This document shows, one piece after another, positions 40,847 to 50,684 of a stretch of 64,000 bases of DNA (positions are counted from its first letter, which is position 1; every line of letters starts with the position of its first letter). The stretch is from Pelagibacterium flavum (GTDB taxonomy: Bacteria > Pseudomonadota > Alphaproteobacteria > Rhizobiales > Devosiaceae). The DNA lies in the NCBI RefSeq assembly GCF_025854335.1, contig NZ_CP107716.1, positions 3,279,001 to 3,343,000 of the forward strand, read 5' to 3'. Both the position numbers and the translations under genes were made by a program. The notes under the pieces are model-generated. The model had not been told where the DNA came from, searched no databases, and was given only the letters and a program-made list of their open reading frames with translations.

Positions 40847-43800
40847 TTACTCGGCGGGATCGGCGGGCGGCGACAGGTGCTGCCGCCCGGCCAGCATTTC
40901 ACGGACCGTCAACGCGTTGGGGGTCAGGAACAGCCATTGCAGCACCGCCTTGATGTCGGCGCCGATGCCGAGAACGGCAGGCACCAGGAACAGCACCAGC
41001 AAGGTGGCCAGCGTGAGCCCCGAAACAATGGTCAGCGCCATGGGAACGAGCATCTGGGCGACGAGGCTGGTTTCAAACAGCAAGGGCAACAGACCGCCAA
41101 TGGTGGTGAGAGAGGTCAGCAGCACGGCGCGGAGGCGATCCTTGGACGCGCCGATCGCGGCGTCGCGCAGCCCTTCACCCTCGGCCCGACGTTCGTTCAT
41201 CCGGGAAATCAGAACGATCGAGGAATTGACCAGGATACCCGCCAGCCCGAGCATGCCCATCAAGGAAATGATGGTCAGGTTATGCCCAAGCAGGTAATGG
41301 CCCCAGACGGCGCCGGCAACGCCGAAGGGAATAATGACCATGACGGCAATCGGGGTGAAATAGGCCGCGAAAATCCATGAGATGATGATGTACATCACAG
41401 CCAGAGCGACAATCATGCCCGTGCCCAGATCGGCAAAGGCGGCATTCTGCTCGGCCTCGCGGCCGCCGAACTCGTAGGAAATCCCGTAGCGGTTGACGAT
41501 GGCCGGCAGATAATCGGCCTCGAGCCGGGCCAGAATATCGGCGTGGTCGACACCTTCGGCGACCGAGGCGCGGACGGAAACAGCGGTGCGGCCTTCCTCG
41601 CGGGCGATAAAGGCAAAGCCCTGCTGCTCGGAAAAGCTCACGATGGACGAAAGGGGGACATATTCCCCGCTCGGCGCGCGCACCCACATGTCGCGCAATG
41701 CCGAGGAGCCTTCGGCGTCGACGGTGCGCACGAGGCGAACGGTGATCTCATCCTCATTGGAGGCGACGGTCGCGACGTCCTCGCCCTGGAAGGCGCTGCG
41801 CACTTGCGACCCAAGGGATGCAAGATCAAAGCCCAGTGCCGTCCCACGCGCATTGAGCGACATGACAAGCTCGGGGCTGCCGTAAAACAGGGTGTCAAAG
41901 GCGGTATCGACCTCATCGAACCCTTCGAGCACGTCCTTGAGGTCCTCGGCGGCGAGTTTGAGCGTTGCAGCATCGGCGCCAACGAAACGCACATCGACCG
42001 CGGAGCCCTGCGGCCCGCCGCGATATTGCCGAATGCTGATGCTTTCGACGCCGGCGACCGAAGGCAGGTTTTCGTCGATTGCCTGGGTGATCGTGTCGGT
42101 GCGCACCGAGCGATCCTCGGACGGGGTCAGATAGACGTCGAAATCGGCCCGCCCTTCCTCAAGGTCGAGGCTGGCATAGGTGGTGACGATGAGCTGCTCG
42201 CCATTCGGCGTCAGTCCTCTTTCCACCTCGGAGACAGCATTTTCGATGGCCTGGATGGTCGTTGCCATTTCCGACTGAGGCGTTCCGGCCTGGAACTGAG
42301 CGGAAATGTTGAAACTTTCGCCCTCTGCCGTGGGAAAGAACTCAAAGCGGAGCGCGCCCGAACCGTAAACGCCCGCCGCTCCAAGGGTTATGGCAAGGGC
42401 AATGGCGGCGGTGGCATAGCGCCATGAATAGCTGATCGATGCCAGCCCGCCAAAGAGGCGATCGCGGAAGAAATCGAAACCCTTGTCAAATGTCCGTCTG
42501 AAACGGCCGGCCTGCTTACGCTCGCGCGGCAGGGCGTGGGCCAGATGGCCCGGCAGGATAAAGAAGCATTCGACCAGAGAGGCGATCAGAACCGCAACGA
42601 CGACGACGGGCAGTGGCGATACGATCTGTCCCACGACATCGCCAATGAGCCAGATGGGGGCGAAGGCGGCGATGGTGGTGAGCGCGGACGCGATGACCGG
42701 CGCAGCCATGGCGCTTGCCGCGCGTATCGCGGCCTCGGTTCGCGACAAGCCCTGACGATAGAGCGTGGCGGTATGCTCGCCCACCACAATGGCATCATCG
42801 ACGATAATCCCGAGCACCATCATGAGCGCGAACATCGAGATCATGTCGAGCGTGAGCCCCATGAGGTACATAGCGCCGAGCGTTCCCAGGATAGCGACGG
42901 GAATGCCCATGGCCACCCAGATGGCAATGCGGCCATCGAGAAACAGGAACAGAACCACAAGGACGAGAACAAAGCCGGCGACACCGTTTGAGATCAACAA
43001 CCCGAGCCGCTGGTTGACCTGATCGGCTGCTGCATCGAAGACCACAGCCTGCAGCGATTGCGGCAGGGTTGGCTGCAATTCTTCGACATAGGCCTGAACC
43101 GCCTCGAACGTGGTGACGGTATCGGCGCTGGCGGCTCGTGAAACCTGCAGCTTGATGGCCGGTTCGCCGCGCATATACCCCAGCGGAGTATCAGGATCGA
43201 AGGTATCGGTGATCGTGGCGACGTCACCGAATGTGAGGCTTTGCCCGTTGGCCGACGACAATATCTCGGTCTGCGCAATTTCCTGGGCCGAAAGCTCATT
43301 GGCCGCCGCGCGGATCTGGGCGTCGAAATCTCCGGTGAGCGAGCCGGACGGCTGATCGGCAAAATTGGGCGTTAGGGCCGCAGACAGATCGTCCAGCGTC
43401 AGGCCCAACTGGCGCAGCTTGGCGTCGTCGACCTCGACGACGATCTGGCGGTCGCGGTAGCCCGTGAACTCGACACGATCGACACCGGCGGCCAGAAGCC
43501 CATCGCGGATTTCGCGGGCATAGCGCCGCAAGGTTTCTTCGGGGAAAGGACCGGAAATGGCGATGGCGGCGACGGGATCGAAAAACCGCGGCGCGGAGAC
43601 GCTCGGCGTTTCAGCACCCTCGGGCAGGCCGGTGACCGAAGAGACGGCTGTCTGGACCAGCCGTTCGGCAGTCTGCATTTCGACCGTGCGCTCGAAGTTG
43701 AGGGTGATCGAACCCCGCCCCTCGCGCGCGTTCGAAGTCATCGAGATGACGCCATCAACGCTCTGGACCGCAGGCTCGATAAGCAGGAGGACGTTGCGCT

Positions 43801-44002
43801 CGACATCTTCGGCCGTTGCGCCGGGCCAGCTGACGGAGACCTGGACCGAACGGATTTCGGTGTTCGGCATCAGCTGCCGGTTGAGGTTGCTGAGCCCCCA
43901 CCAGCCGAAAATGACGAACAGGATCATAAAGAGATTGGCGGCGTTGCGGTGCCGCACGAAAGCGGCAATCACGCCGGTCGAGGCCTGGGGCGAAGGACGC
44001 AT
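40847..44002 (-). CDS. RND efflux transporter, inner-membrane pump subunit
   Basis: A 1051-residue AcrB/MexB-type pump with twelve membrane helices and two large periplasmic loops, driven by protons. The helix 4 motif VLGIIVDDAIVVGEHT near residue 395 contains the proton-relay Asp pair. 'GIAVTSLFV'-type signals are absent, so this is not a CaCA or SecDF protein. The first helix ends LSNLNRQLMPNTEIRSVQVS, the usual RND opening. Substrates are unknown (HAE-type drugs, bile or organic acids). ATG 44002 is two bases after the adaptor stop, with GGGAGG in front. No outer-membrane channel gene is adjacent. Confidence 0.92.
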   Translation of the reverse strand: MRPSPQASTGVIAAFVRHRNAANLFMILFVIFGWWGLSNLNRQLMPNTEIRSVQVSVSWPGATAEDVERNVLLLIEPAVQSVDGVISMTSNAREGRGSITLNFERTVEMQTAERLVQTAVSSVTGLPEGAETPSVSAPRFFDPVAAIAISGPFPEETLRRYAREIRDGLLAAGVDRVEFTGYRDRQIVVEVDDAKLRQLGLTLDDLSAALTPNFADQPSGSLTGDFDAQIRAAANELSAQEIAQTEILSSANGQSLTFGDVATITDTFDPDTPLGYMRGEPAIKLQVSRAASADTVTTFEAVQAYVEELQPTLPQSLQAVVFDAAADQVNQRLGLLISNGVAGFVLVLVVLFLFLDGRIAIWVAMGIPVAILGTLGAMYLMGLTLDMISMFALMMVLGIIVDDAIVVGEHTATLYRQGLSRTEAAIRAASAMAAPVIASALTTIAAFAPIWLIGDVVGQIVSPLPVVVVAVLIASLVECFFILPGHLAHALPRERKQAGRFRRTFDKGFDFFRDRLFGGLASISYSWRYATAAIALAITLGAAGVYGSGALRFEFFPTAEGESFNISAQFQAGTPQSEMATTIQAIENAVSEVERGLTPNGEQLIVTTYASLDLEEGRADFDVYLTPSEDRSVRTDTITQAIDENLPSVAGVESISIRQYRGGPQGSAVDVRFVGADAATLKLAAEDLKDVLEGFDEVDTAFDTLFYGSPELVMSLNARGTALGFDLASLGSQVRSAFQGEDVATVASNEDEITVRLVRTVDAEGSSALRDMWVRAPSGEYVPLSSIVSFSEQQGFAFIAREEGRTAVSVRASVAEGVDHADILARLEADYLPAIVNRYGISYEFGGREAEQNAAFADLGTGMIVALAVMYIIISWIFAAYFTPIAVMVIIPFGVAGAVWGHYLLGHNLTIISLMGMLGLAGILVNSSIVLISRMNERRAEGEGLRDAAIGASKDRLRAVLLTSLTTIGGLLPLLFETSLVAQMLVPMALTIVSGLTLATLLVLFLVPAVLGIGADIKAVLQWLFLTPNALTVREMLAGRQHLSPPADPAE

Positions 44003-44003
44003 A

Positions 44004-45410
44004 TCAGCCTCCCGGTCCGCGGACAAAGCCGCCGCCCGCTCCACCCGGGCCGCCGGGTCCACCAGGCCCTGCCGATTGCTCCTCGCCCTCGACCTGGACC
44101 GCTACGCCCTCGCCGGCCTGGGAAAGACGCGTGGTGATGATGCGTTCGCCTTGGGGAATATCGGCGGCAATGATCACCTGGGAACCGTCTCGATCGAGTA
44201 TCTCGACGTCGATGGCCGCCATACGGCCGGCGCGAATGACATAGAGGTGATCGTCGTCGTAAAGCGCGGTTTCGGGGACAAGGAGGGTGTTTTCATGCGC
44301 CACCCCTTCGATTTCCACACTGACAAAGGTTCCCGGGCGCAAGAGATCGGCCTGGTCGCTGTCAAGCTCGGCATAGAGCGTCACGCCGCCGGTGGCAGCG
44401 TCAATCTCGGGTGCGACGCGGGCGATGCGCCCCTCGATTGGCTCGGCGCTGCCGCCTGTGGTGCGGGACACTTCGATCGCGCGATCAAACAGCCCGTCGC
44501 TCCGCAATGTGGCGTAGTTGGCGTCCGACACGGTGAAGCTCACCTCAAGCGCATCGCTTTCGTAAATCGAAGCGACAACTTCGTTCGCGCTGACATAGGC
44601 GGAAGCTGTTACGTTGCGGGCGGTGACAACACCGGTGAACGGTGCGGTGATCTCTGTGTTGGCCAGATCGCGTTCGGCCGATTCAACCGCATAGCGAGCC
44701 TGCTCGATAGCCGCCCGCTGGCGCAGGATTTGCGCGTTGAGGGTGACGAGATTTGATTGGCGCTGGTCGAGGGCCTGCTGGCGCTCGGAAACGGTGAGCG
44801 CACGGGTGTCGACGGTCTGCTGGGTTGCTACGCCGCTTTCGAGCAGGGACCGGGCGCGCTCGAGATCGGTCTGGGCCGATGTGAGCGCATCCTGGGCCGC
44901 GGCGATGGCGCTTTGTTCGAGGGCATAGGCCTCTTCAGCCTCAGCCAGGGAGAGCTGGGCATCGGCCACCGCGGCGCGGGCTTCGACCACGGCACCATTG
45001 TAGGTGAAGGGGTCGACACTCACGAGGACTTCGCCTTCCTCGACCTGAGAACCGACGGCAAAATCGGGCGAGATTTCGAGCACCCGGCCGGCAACGAGCG
45101 AACGTAGCTCGATCGAGCGCGCCGAAGCGACCTGGCCATAGGCGGTAATGGGTGAGCTGTGGGTTGAATAGACCGGCTCGACGACTTCGACAGTGAAGGT
45201 TCGCTCGCGGTTCATGCGCTGGGGCGCTTCGGGCCGCTGGGCAACCCAGGTAAAGGCCCAATAGATGGCCAAACCCAGGATCAGCACCGCCAGCCCGAGC
45301 CGAACCAGCGCGGACATCAGGCCGAACCGGCCACGGGGCTTTGCGGTTTCAGGCTGATCTTCGCTTTCTTGAGACGATGCGAGGTAGCCGGAGCCGGGTA
45401 GGTTTTCCAA
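44004..45410 (-). CDS. RND efflux periplasmic adaptor (membrane fusion protein)
   Basis: A 468-residue adaptor linking the pump to an outer-membrane channel. A cytoplasmic N-terminus and one membrane helix (about 30-50) precede a lipoyl half-motif ('GRVLEISPDFAVGSQVEEGE' near 107), a coiled-coil hairpin rich in Ala/Gln/Arg (about 145-255), then the second lipoyl half 'TEITAPFTGVVTARNVTASA', a beta barrel, and a Gly/Pro-rich tail of GPGGPGG repeats. The start is TTG 45410 with AGGA 8 bases upstream; ATG 45437 in frame has no site. It is the first gene of a two-gene operon. Confidence 0.88.
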   Translation of the reverse strand: MENLPGSGYLASSQESEDQPETAKPRGRFGLMSALVRLGLAVLILGLAIYWAFTWVAQRPEAPQRMNRERTFTVEVVEPVYSTHSSPITAYGQVASARSIELRSLVAGRVLEISPDFAVGSQVEEGEVLVSVDPFTYNGAVVEARAAVADAQLSLAEAEEAYALEQSAIAAAQDALTSAQTDLERARSLLESGVATQQTVDTRALTVSERQQALDQRQSNLVTLNAQILRQRAAIEQARYAVESAERDLANTEITAPFTGVVTARNVTASAYVSANEVVASIYESDALEVSFTVSDANYATLRSDGLFDRAIEVSRTTGGSAEPIEGRIARVAPEIDAATGGVTLYAELDSDQADLLRPGTFVSVEIEGVAHENTLLVPETALYDDDHLYVIRAGRMAAIDVEILDRDGSQVIIAADIPQGERIITTRLSQAGEGVAVQVEGEEQSAGPGGPGGPGGAGGGFVRGPGG

Positions 45411-45555
45411 AAACGTTATCCTTGCCCAACAACACATTCGACGGCCAGACTGGCCGAAGCGGGTTCATTTCGGCAATTTTTACGCGCGCCATCAGGTTGT
45501 TACAAATGAACTTTTGGAAAGGCCGGTAAGGGTTGGCGTCCGCCCGCAAACGCGC

Positions 45556-45589
45556 CAATAAAAAAGGCGGCCCCGAAAAGCCGCCTTTT
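45556..45589 (-). terminator. Rho-independent terminator after hslO
   Basis: A 10-bp stem, AAAAGGCGGC with GCCGCCTTTT around an 8-base loop, followed on the minus strand by TTTTTTATTGG. It lies 20 bases after the hslO stop and ends the argD-argF-hslO transcript. Confidence 0.88.
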
Positions 45590-45609
45590 GACACATGATT
45601 TCAACCGGT

Positions 45610-46596
45610 TCAGAACTGGTTGGGATTGAAGTGGTAGTGGGTCGAGCAGAACTCGCACACGACCTCAATCTGTCCGTCCACGACCATCTCTTCCCGGTCT
45701 TCGGGCGTGAAGTCGTTGATCATCTGCTCCACGCGCTCTGCCGAGCACGTGCAGCGCTCGACCAGGGGCTGGGGCTCGAAGACCCGCACGCCGGTCTCAT
45801 GGTAAAGCCGGAACAGCAGGCGTTCGGACGAAAGGCCGGGATCGGCCAGTTCGGCATCGCTGAGCGTATCGAGCAATGCCTTGGCCTCGGTCCAGTGATC
45901 GTCCTCGATGAAGTCGGGATCGGCCATATCGTCATTGTCGAAATCCCCGTCGCCGGGAAGATCGGGCATCGTCGCCCCGCCATGCTCGGGCAGATGCTGG
46001 AGCAGAACGCCGCCGGCGCGCCATGACGGGCGCGACTGACCGCGCTCGGAATGTTCGGCAACGGCAAGCCGGACCCGGGTGGGGATCTGTTCGGACTGCA
46101 TGAAGTAGGTGTGAGCAACCTCTTCAAGGCTTTCACCTTCAAGCGCGACAATGCCCTGATAGCGGTCCATATGGACGCCTTGGTCCACCGTAAGGGCCAG
46201 AACGCCCTTGCCGAGCAGGTCCTGGGGCTTGGCCGTTCCGGCTTCGACCAGCGCGGTCAATGCCTCTTGGTCATAGCGGGCGTAGGCGCGCAGACCATCG
46301 GGCGTATCGAAATCGACCACCAGAAGGCTCACGGGCCCGTCAGTGCGCGACTGCAGGATGAACCGGCCCTCGAATTTGAGCGAGGTGCCGATCAGCGCCG
46401 CAAGCGTCACCGCTTCGCCCAGAAGGCGCGCCACGGGCTCGGGATAGCCGTGACGGGCAATGATGGTGTCGAGCTGATCGCCCAGACGCACGACGCGCCC
46501 CCGGCTGTCGAGGTTTTCGAGCGTGAAGGGAACGGCAACGTCGTCCCCGCTCTCGGGCCGGTCGAGCCCGAATTGTTCGAGAGAGCTTTCGCTCAT
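45610..46596 (-). CDS. hslO: Redox-regulated chaperone Hsp33
   Basis: A 328-residue cytosolic holdase activated by oxidation. The N-terminal domain (about 1-230) includes 'RLGDQLDTIIARHGYPEPVA' and 'LGKGVLALTVDQG'. The C-terminal zinc switch has the CTC and CEFC pairs near residues 275 and 315 (C-x-C and C-x-x-C). Length is slightly above E. coli Hsp33 because of an acidic insert near 225-245. ATG 46596 follows AAGGAA; the frame extends to 46650. It lies 23 bases after argF, an arrangement common in Hyphomicrobiales. Confidence 0.94.
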   Translation of the reverse strand: MSESSLEQFGLDRPESGDDVAVPFTLENLDSRGRVVRLGDQLDTIIARHGYPEPVARLLGEAVTLAALIGTSLKFEGRFILQSRTDGPVSLLVVDFDTPDGLRAYARYDQEALTALVEAGTAKPQDLLGKGVLALTVDQGVHMDRYQGIVALEGESLEEVAHTYFMQSEQIPTRVRLAVAEHSERGQSRPSWRAGGVLLQHLPEHGGATMPDLPGDGDFDNDDMADPDFIEDDHWTEAKALLDTLSDAELADPGLSSERLLFRLYHETGVRVFEPQPLVERCTCSAERVEQMINDFTPEDREEMVVDGQIEVVCEFCSTHYHFNPNQF

Positions 46597-46619
46597 TGCG
46601 TGTTCCTTAATCCGCCCTG

Positions 46620-47540
46620 TTACAGCGTTTCGATCCCAAAGGCCCAGCAAAGAATGGCCTTCTGGATGTGCAGGCGGTTTTCAGCTTCGTCGAATACGAC
46701 CGATTGCGGCCCGTCGATCACCTCGTCGGTGACCTCGTCGCCCCGGTGGGCGGGCAGGCAGTGCATGAAGAGCGCGTCGGCCGCGGCTTGGGAAAACAAT
46801 CTGGGGTTGACCTGATAGGGTTTCAAGATGCGCCGGCGCTCGCCCTCGTCGGTGTCGCCCATCGACACCCAGGTGTCGGTGATAACCAGATCGGCATCGG
46901 CGATCGCGGCGTGCGGATCGGTACCGAGGCTGACTGCCTCGCCCACTTCGGCGATGTCGGACAGCAAGCCCTGATCGGGCCAATATTCTTTCGGGCAGGC
47001 AATGGCCATCGTGTTGCCGAACAGCGCCGTAGCGTGAACCCAGGATGCGAGCACGTTGTTGGAATCCCCGATCCAGGCAACTTTCTTGCCTTCGAGCGGC
47101 CCGCGATGCTCCTCGAAGGTCTGGATATCGGCCATGACCTGGCAGGGATGGCTGCGCCGGGTCAGACCATTGATGACGGGAATTGACGAGGCGCCGGCCA
47201 GATCGAGCAGATCGTCATGGCTTAGAATGCGGATCATGATCGCATCGACGTAGCGGCTCATCACGCGCGCCGTGTCCTCGATGGTTTCTTCGCGGGCTAA
47301 CTGCATTTCCTGGCCGGTCAGCATGAGGGTCTGCCCGCCAAGCTGGCGCATGCCGACGTCGAAGGAAACCCGCGTCCGGGTGGACTGGCGCTCAAAGATC
47401 ATGGCCAGCACCTTGTCCTCGAGCAGGCGGGGACGTTCGCCGGCCTTGAGGCGCTTTTTCAGCTCATGGGCGAAATCGAGAATGGAACGCAGTTGCTCAA
47501 AGGAAAAATCCTTGAGATCGAGAAAATGTCTCGCGGTCAT
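46620..47540 (-). CDS. argF: Ornithine carbamoyltransferase
   Basis: A 306-residue enzyme making citrulline from ornithine and carbamoyl phosphate in arginine synthesis. The carbamoyl-phosphate site STRTR is at 53-57, HPCQ at 131-134, and the ornithine loop [11 protein letters not shown] near 224. [11 protein letters not shown] at 260-270 supplies the catalytic Cys. These residues separate it from aspartate carbamoyltransferase. ATG 47540 is 40 bases after the argD stop and hslO follows 23 bases later. Confidence 0.95.
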   Translation of the reverse strand: MTARHFLDLKDFSFEQLRSILDFAHELKKRLKAGERPRLLEDKVLAMIFERQSTRTRVSFDVGMRQLGGQTLMLTGQEMQLAREETIEDTARVMSRYVDAIMIRILSHDDLLDLAGASSIPVINGLTRRSHPCQVMADIQTFEEHRGPLEGKKVAWIGDSNNVLASWVHATALFGNTMAIACPKEYWPDQGLLSDIAEVGEAVSLGTDPHAAIADADLVITDTWVSMGDTDEGERRRILKPYQVNPRLFSQAAADALFMHCLPAHRGDEVTDEVIDGPQSVVFDEAENRLHIQKAILCWAFGIETL

Positions 47541-47580
47541 AATCAGCTATCCTGAAAAATCGAAAGGGGTGGCCGCCCTG

Positions 47581-48768
47581 TTATTGGGCGGCGCTGGCCT
47601 GTTCGGCGTCGAGTTCGGCGAAGACCCCGGCAATGATGCCGATGGCTTCCTTGATCTCGTCCTCATTGACGATAAGCGGCGGCAAAAGCCGCAACACGTT
47701 GTCGCTGGCGGCCACCGTGAGCAGCTTGTGATCGCGCAGGCGGGCCACGAAATCGCGCACGGGCGGGGTGATCCTGATGCCGGCGATCAGCCCCTTGCCG
47801 CGCACTTCGGTGATGAAATTGGGGAATTTCTGCATGAGCTGATGGAGCTCATGGGCCAGTATCTTGCCCATTGCATCGACATGATCGATGAAACCGGGAG
47901 CGAGAATCCTGTCGAGCACGGCGTTCCCCACGGCGCAGGCCAGCGGGTTGCCGCCATAGGTCGAACCGTGGGTGCCCGGCACCATGCTTTCGGCGACTTC
48001 TCCCTTTGCGAGACACGCTCCGAGCGGAAAGCCGGCGCCGATGGCCTTGGCGACGGTCATGATGTCGGGGATGACCCCGGACCATTCATGGGCGAAGAAC
48101 TTGCCGGTCCGGCCATAGCCGCACTGGACTTCATCGAAGATCAGCAGCAGACCGTTCTTGTCGCACAGGGCGCGGAGGCCCTTGAGATAGGCATCGGAAA
48201 ACGCGGTCACGCCGCCCTCGCCCTGGACTGGCTCGATAAGGATTGCAGCGGTTTTATCGTCGATCAGCGCTTCGACGGCAGCCAGATCGCCGGGCTTTGT
48301 GTGCTTGTAGCCCGGCATGGGGCCAAAGCCCTCGGTATAGGCTGGATTGCCCGCCGCGGCGATGGTCGCGATGGTCCGGCCATGGAAGGAACCGGAAAAG
48401 CCGATAATGTCGACCCTCTCCTTTTCGCCCTTGGCCCAGAAATAGTGCCGCGCTGTCTTTATCGCGCATTCGAGCGCCTCGGCGCCCGAATTGGTGAAGA
48501 ACACCTTGTCGGCGAAGGTCGCATCCACCAGCCGCTGGCCGAGCTTTTCCTGCTCGGGGATGGTGAAGATGTTGGACGTGTGCCAGACCTTGTCGGCCTG
48601 CGCCTTGAGCGCATCAACGACGTGCTTGTCGCCATAGCCGAGCGCGTTGACCGCGATGCCGGCAGCGAAATCGAGATAGGCCGTGCCGTCGTCCGTGAAC
48701 AATCGCATGCCCTCGCCCCGCACAAAGGCGAGTTCGGACCGGGCATACGTGCCATAGAGCGCAGACAT
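47581..48768 (-). CDS. argD: Acetylornithine aminotransferase
   Basis: A 395-residue class III PLP aminotransferase that makes N-acetylornithine in arginine synthesis and can also act in lysine synthesis (succinyl-DAP). 'FFTNSGAEALECAIKTAR' near 90-107, 'LLLIFDEVQCGYGRTGKFF' near 207, and the PLP lysine Lys241 in TVAKAIGAGFPLGA are conserved. ATG 48768 is used (AAGG 9 bases upstream); the open frame reaches 48891 but that part is low-complexity. It heads the argD-argF-hslO operon and is divergent from gcrA. Confidence 0.93.
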   Translation of the reverse strand: MSALYGTYARSELAFVRGEGMRLFTDDGTAYLDFAAGIAVNALGYGDKHVVDALKAQADKVWHTSNIFTIPEQEKLGQRLVDATFADKVFFTNSGAEALECAIKTARHYFWAKGEKERVDIIGFSGSFHGRTIATIAAAGNPAYTEGFGPMPGYKHTKPGDLAAVEALIDDKTAAILIEPVQGEGGVTAFSDAYLKGLRALCDKNGLLLIFDEVQCGYGRTGKFFAHEWSGVIPDIMTVAKAIGAGFPLGACLAKGEVAESMVPGTHGSTYGGNPLACAVGNAVLDRILAPGFIDHVDAMGKILAHELHQLMQKFPNFITEVRGKGLIAGIRITPPVRDFVARLRDHKLLTVAASDNVLRLLPPLIVNEDEIKEAIGIIAGVFAELDAEQASAAQ

Positions 48769-49221
48769 TGTTCTAAGCCTTCTCGTTAAAGTTTGAGGTC
48801 GGGACGAGGTCCCGGAAAATGAAAAGCGCGCCCGGTGTCCCAAGCACGCATTACCACTGCCGCTTATGCTGGGCGGACGCCCAAAAGTCAATCGAGCGCC
48901 CGGTTTTCCGGGCGTTGGGGCCTTGACTCATCCCTGCCACAATGGTGGTGCATGTCTCCGCGCGAAAACGGGCTGTGCGATCGATGCAACAGCCATGGCC
49001 AATTGCTGCCGGGATATGAAAATCAGGTGGGATAAACCGGGGAAAGTCGGTTGCGGCCCTTGCCACCGATTTTCCCGCCCGTGTAGTATCAGGCTATTGG
49101 GAACACGACATCTCGTGTGGCGGACCCCATCACCATACGACAGTTAGTATGCCGGCGGTCAAACCTATTTTGTCCGCGTGAGAACGGACTCTATTTAAGA
49201 ATACGGCCTGGAGCACAATCG
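48769..49221. other. argD-gcrA divergent promoter region
   Basis: 453 bases without a gene between the argD and gcrA starts. It contains a GC-rich hairpin near 48894-48912 (CGCCCGG-TTTT-CCGGGCG) and two GANTC sites: GACTC at 48925-48929 and GACTC at 49187-49191, the second 31 bases before the gcrA start. GANTC is the CcrM methylation site in alphaproteobacteria, and GcrA acts at methylated GANTC promoters. Open frames in this stretch have no ribosome-binding sites. Confidence 0.5.
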
Positions 49222-49776
49222 ATGAGCTGGACGGACGAGCGCGTAGCACTCCTGAAAAAACTTTGGATGGAAGGCCTCAGCGCAAGCCAGATCGCCGCAG
49301 AACTGAGCGGCGGGGTCACCCGCAACGCCGTTATCGGCAAGGTCCACAGACTGAAGCTGTCGGCACGCGCCAAACCGGCAAGCGTTGCACCACGCACCAA
49401 GGCGCCGCGCCCCACTGCACCGCGGCGGCCATCATCGAGTTCGGGGGCCTCGCGCGGCACTGCTTCTGCAGCGGCCAGCGCGGTGAGCCAGCGGCGCAGC
49501 ACAATGGCCCCGACAATGGGCGCGACCGCACTCAAGATGGAGACCGATCTCGAAGCCGAGATGGTTGTCGAAACCAACACCAAGGCCGAACTTTTCATTC
49601 CGGTCGAGGAGCGCATCTCGCTGCTCGAATTGACTGAAAAGACCTGCAAATGGCCGATCGGCGACCCGGTGAGCAGCGAGTTCCATTTCTGCGGCCGGGA
49701 GTCCGACGAGGGCAAACCCTATTGCGAGTTTCATTCGCGGCGCGCCTACCATCAGATCGACCGCAAGAAACGCTAG
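49222..49776 (+). CDS. gcrA: Cell-cycle transcriptional regulator GcrA
   Basis: A 184-residue sigma-70-associated activator of methylation-dependent cell-cycle promoters. The N-terminal DNA-binding domain opens SWTDERVALLKKLWMEGLSA and continues 'GGVTRNAVIGKVHRLKLSAR'. The middle is a disordered Ala/Pro/Ser-rich linker. The C-terminal RNA-polymerase-binding domain keeps 'CKWPIGDPVSSEFHFCGRES' and 'KPYCEFHSRRAYH'. GGAG lies 8 bases before ATG 49222; a longer frame from 49117 is not used. A strong terminator follows. Confidence 0.95.
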   Translation: MSWTDERVALLKKLWMEGLSASQIAAELSGGVTRNAVIGKVHRLKLSARAKPASVAPRTKAPRPTAPRRPSSSSGASRGTASAAASAVSQRRSTMAPTMGATALKMETDLEAEMVVETNTKAELFIPVEERISLLELTEKTCKWPIGDPVSSEFHFCGRESDEGKPYCEFHSRRAYHQIDRKKR

Positions 49777-49798
49777 GATTAGCGTTTCAGGCACCAAG

Positions 49799-49826
49799 AG
49801 CCCCGGCCCGGTCCGGGGCTTTTTTG
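49799..49826 (+). terminator. Rho-independent terminator of gcrA
   Basis: AGCCCCGG pairs with CCGGGGCT around a CCCGGT loop, followed by TTTTTTG. It is 22 bases after the gcrA stop. Confidence 0.92.
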
Positions 49827-49968
49827 TATCCGGGCTATGGCCGGGGCAGTTGCGGAGCCAATGATAATGCCCGCTTGTGTCGCGAGAACAAGTGGCCCGA
49901 CATGCTGTCTTCTTGACTGCCGCAATCGAGGGGCGTTTAATCCGGGCTTTCGGGGGCAAAGACCAGTC

Positions 49969-50073
49969 TAGAGCTTGAACCCGGCCCGATTGGATCGAGC
50001 CGGAGTTATTGCTTCTTATCTTGTCGTGCGGATCGAACCGGAAAAGCCTATAACTTTTTCTGACCGCACTCTT
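49969..50073 (+). repeat. Dispersed two-hairpin repeat, copy 4 (diverged)
   Basis: It starts TAGAGC (49969-49974). The first hairpin is CCGGC-CGAT with ATCG-GCCGG near 49981-50003, then the CTTATCTTGTCGTGCGG linker, then the second hairpin with GTGCGGATC-GAAAAG and CTTTTTC-GACCGCAC arms. It lies in the 318-base gap between gcrA and a small gene, after the terminator, about 20 bases before the next start. Confidence 0.65.
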
Positions 50074-50094
50074 GAGGCGCAGGGAGACGGCGGA

Positions 50095-50292
50095 ATGAAA
50101 CTTTTGCTCGCCATGGACATTGCCGATCGCCTGCGCGATATCCTCGCCAGCCACAAACCCTTCGACATCGAAAGCGAAGCCCGAACTCTTGTGGTGCGCC
50201 ACCCGGAAGCCCATGTGGAGATCGACGATGTCGTGGCGACCATGTTGCATGAGATGAACCGCGAGTCCCATCGACGCCCCCCGGCTCCATGA
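50095..50292 (+). CDS. Small hypothetical protein
   Basis: A 65-residue helical protein ('MDIADRLRDILASHKPFDIE', then 'LVVRHPEAHVEIDDVVATML') with a Pro/Arg-rich tail. GGAG precedes ATG 50095 by about 8 bases. The open frame upstream (from 49975) lies in the dispersed repeat and is not used. No family recognised. It is upstream of the DUF4342 gene on the same strand. Confidence 0.5.
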   Translation: MKLLLAMDIADRLRDILASHKPFDIESEARTLVVRHPEAHVEIDDVVATMLHEMNRESHRRPPAP

Positions 50293-50381
50293 TGGTGCCA
50301 GCTTGTTCGACATGATCGGGATCAATGCCCGCTAGTATGTTCGGGGCCAATATCGCGACATCGGAAACGAGGAGACCTCCA

Positions 50382-50684
50382 ATGGACGATGGCGACGACA
50401 AGCGCGAACGCAGCTTTACCGAAGAGATCGAAATTGCCGGGCACCAGTTGATGGCGCGGATCAAGGAACTGGTGGCCGAAGGCAATGTGCGCACGCTGCG
50501 CATCAAGACCGAAAGCGGGGACGTGTTTCTTGAAATCCCGCTGACCGCCGGCGCCATCGCGGGCGGGGTTGTGACCCTTGCCGCGCCGTGGTTGGCCGCA
50601 ATCGGCGCCATTGCGGCGCTTGCGACCCGGGTGAAAGTCGAAATCGTTCGCAATGACGATGAGGAGTCTGGTGGCGAGGACTAA
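50382..50684 (+). CDS. DUF4342-family protein
   Basis: A 100-residue protein of the DUF4342 family. A short acidic N-terminus precedes 'EEIEIAGHQLMARIKELVAE' and 'VRTLRIKTESGDVFLEIPL', then a hydrophobic helix (about 57-82) and a basic-acidic end. In other bacteria DUF4342 genes often accompany membrane or stress proteins; function is unknown. GAGGAG lies 9 bases before ATG 50382. Its tail overlaps that of the PACE transporter gene. Confidence 0.75.
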   Translation: MDDGDDKRERSFTEEIEIAGHQLMARIKELVAEGNVRTLRIKTESGDVFLEIPLTAGAIAGGVVTLAAPWLAAIGAIAALATRVKVEIVRNDDEESGGED

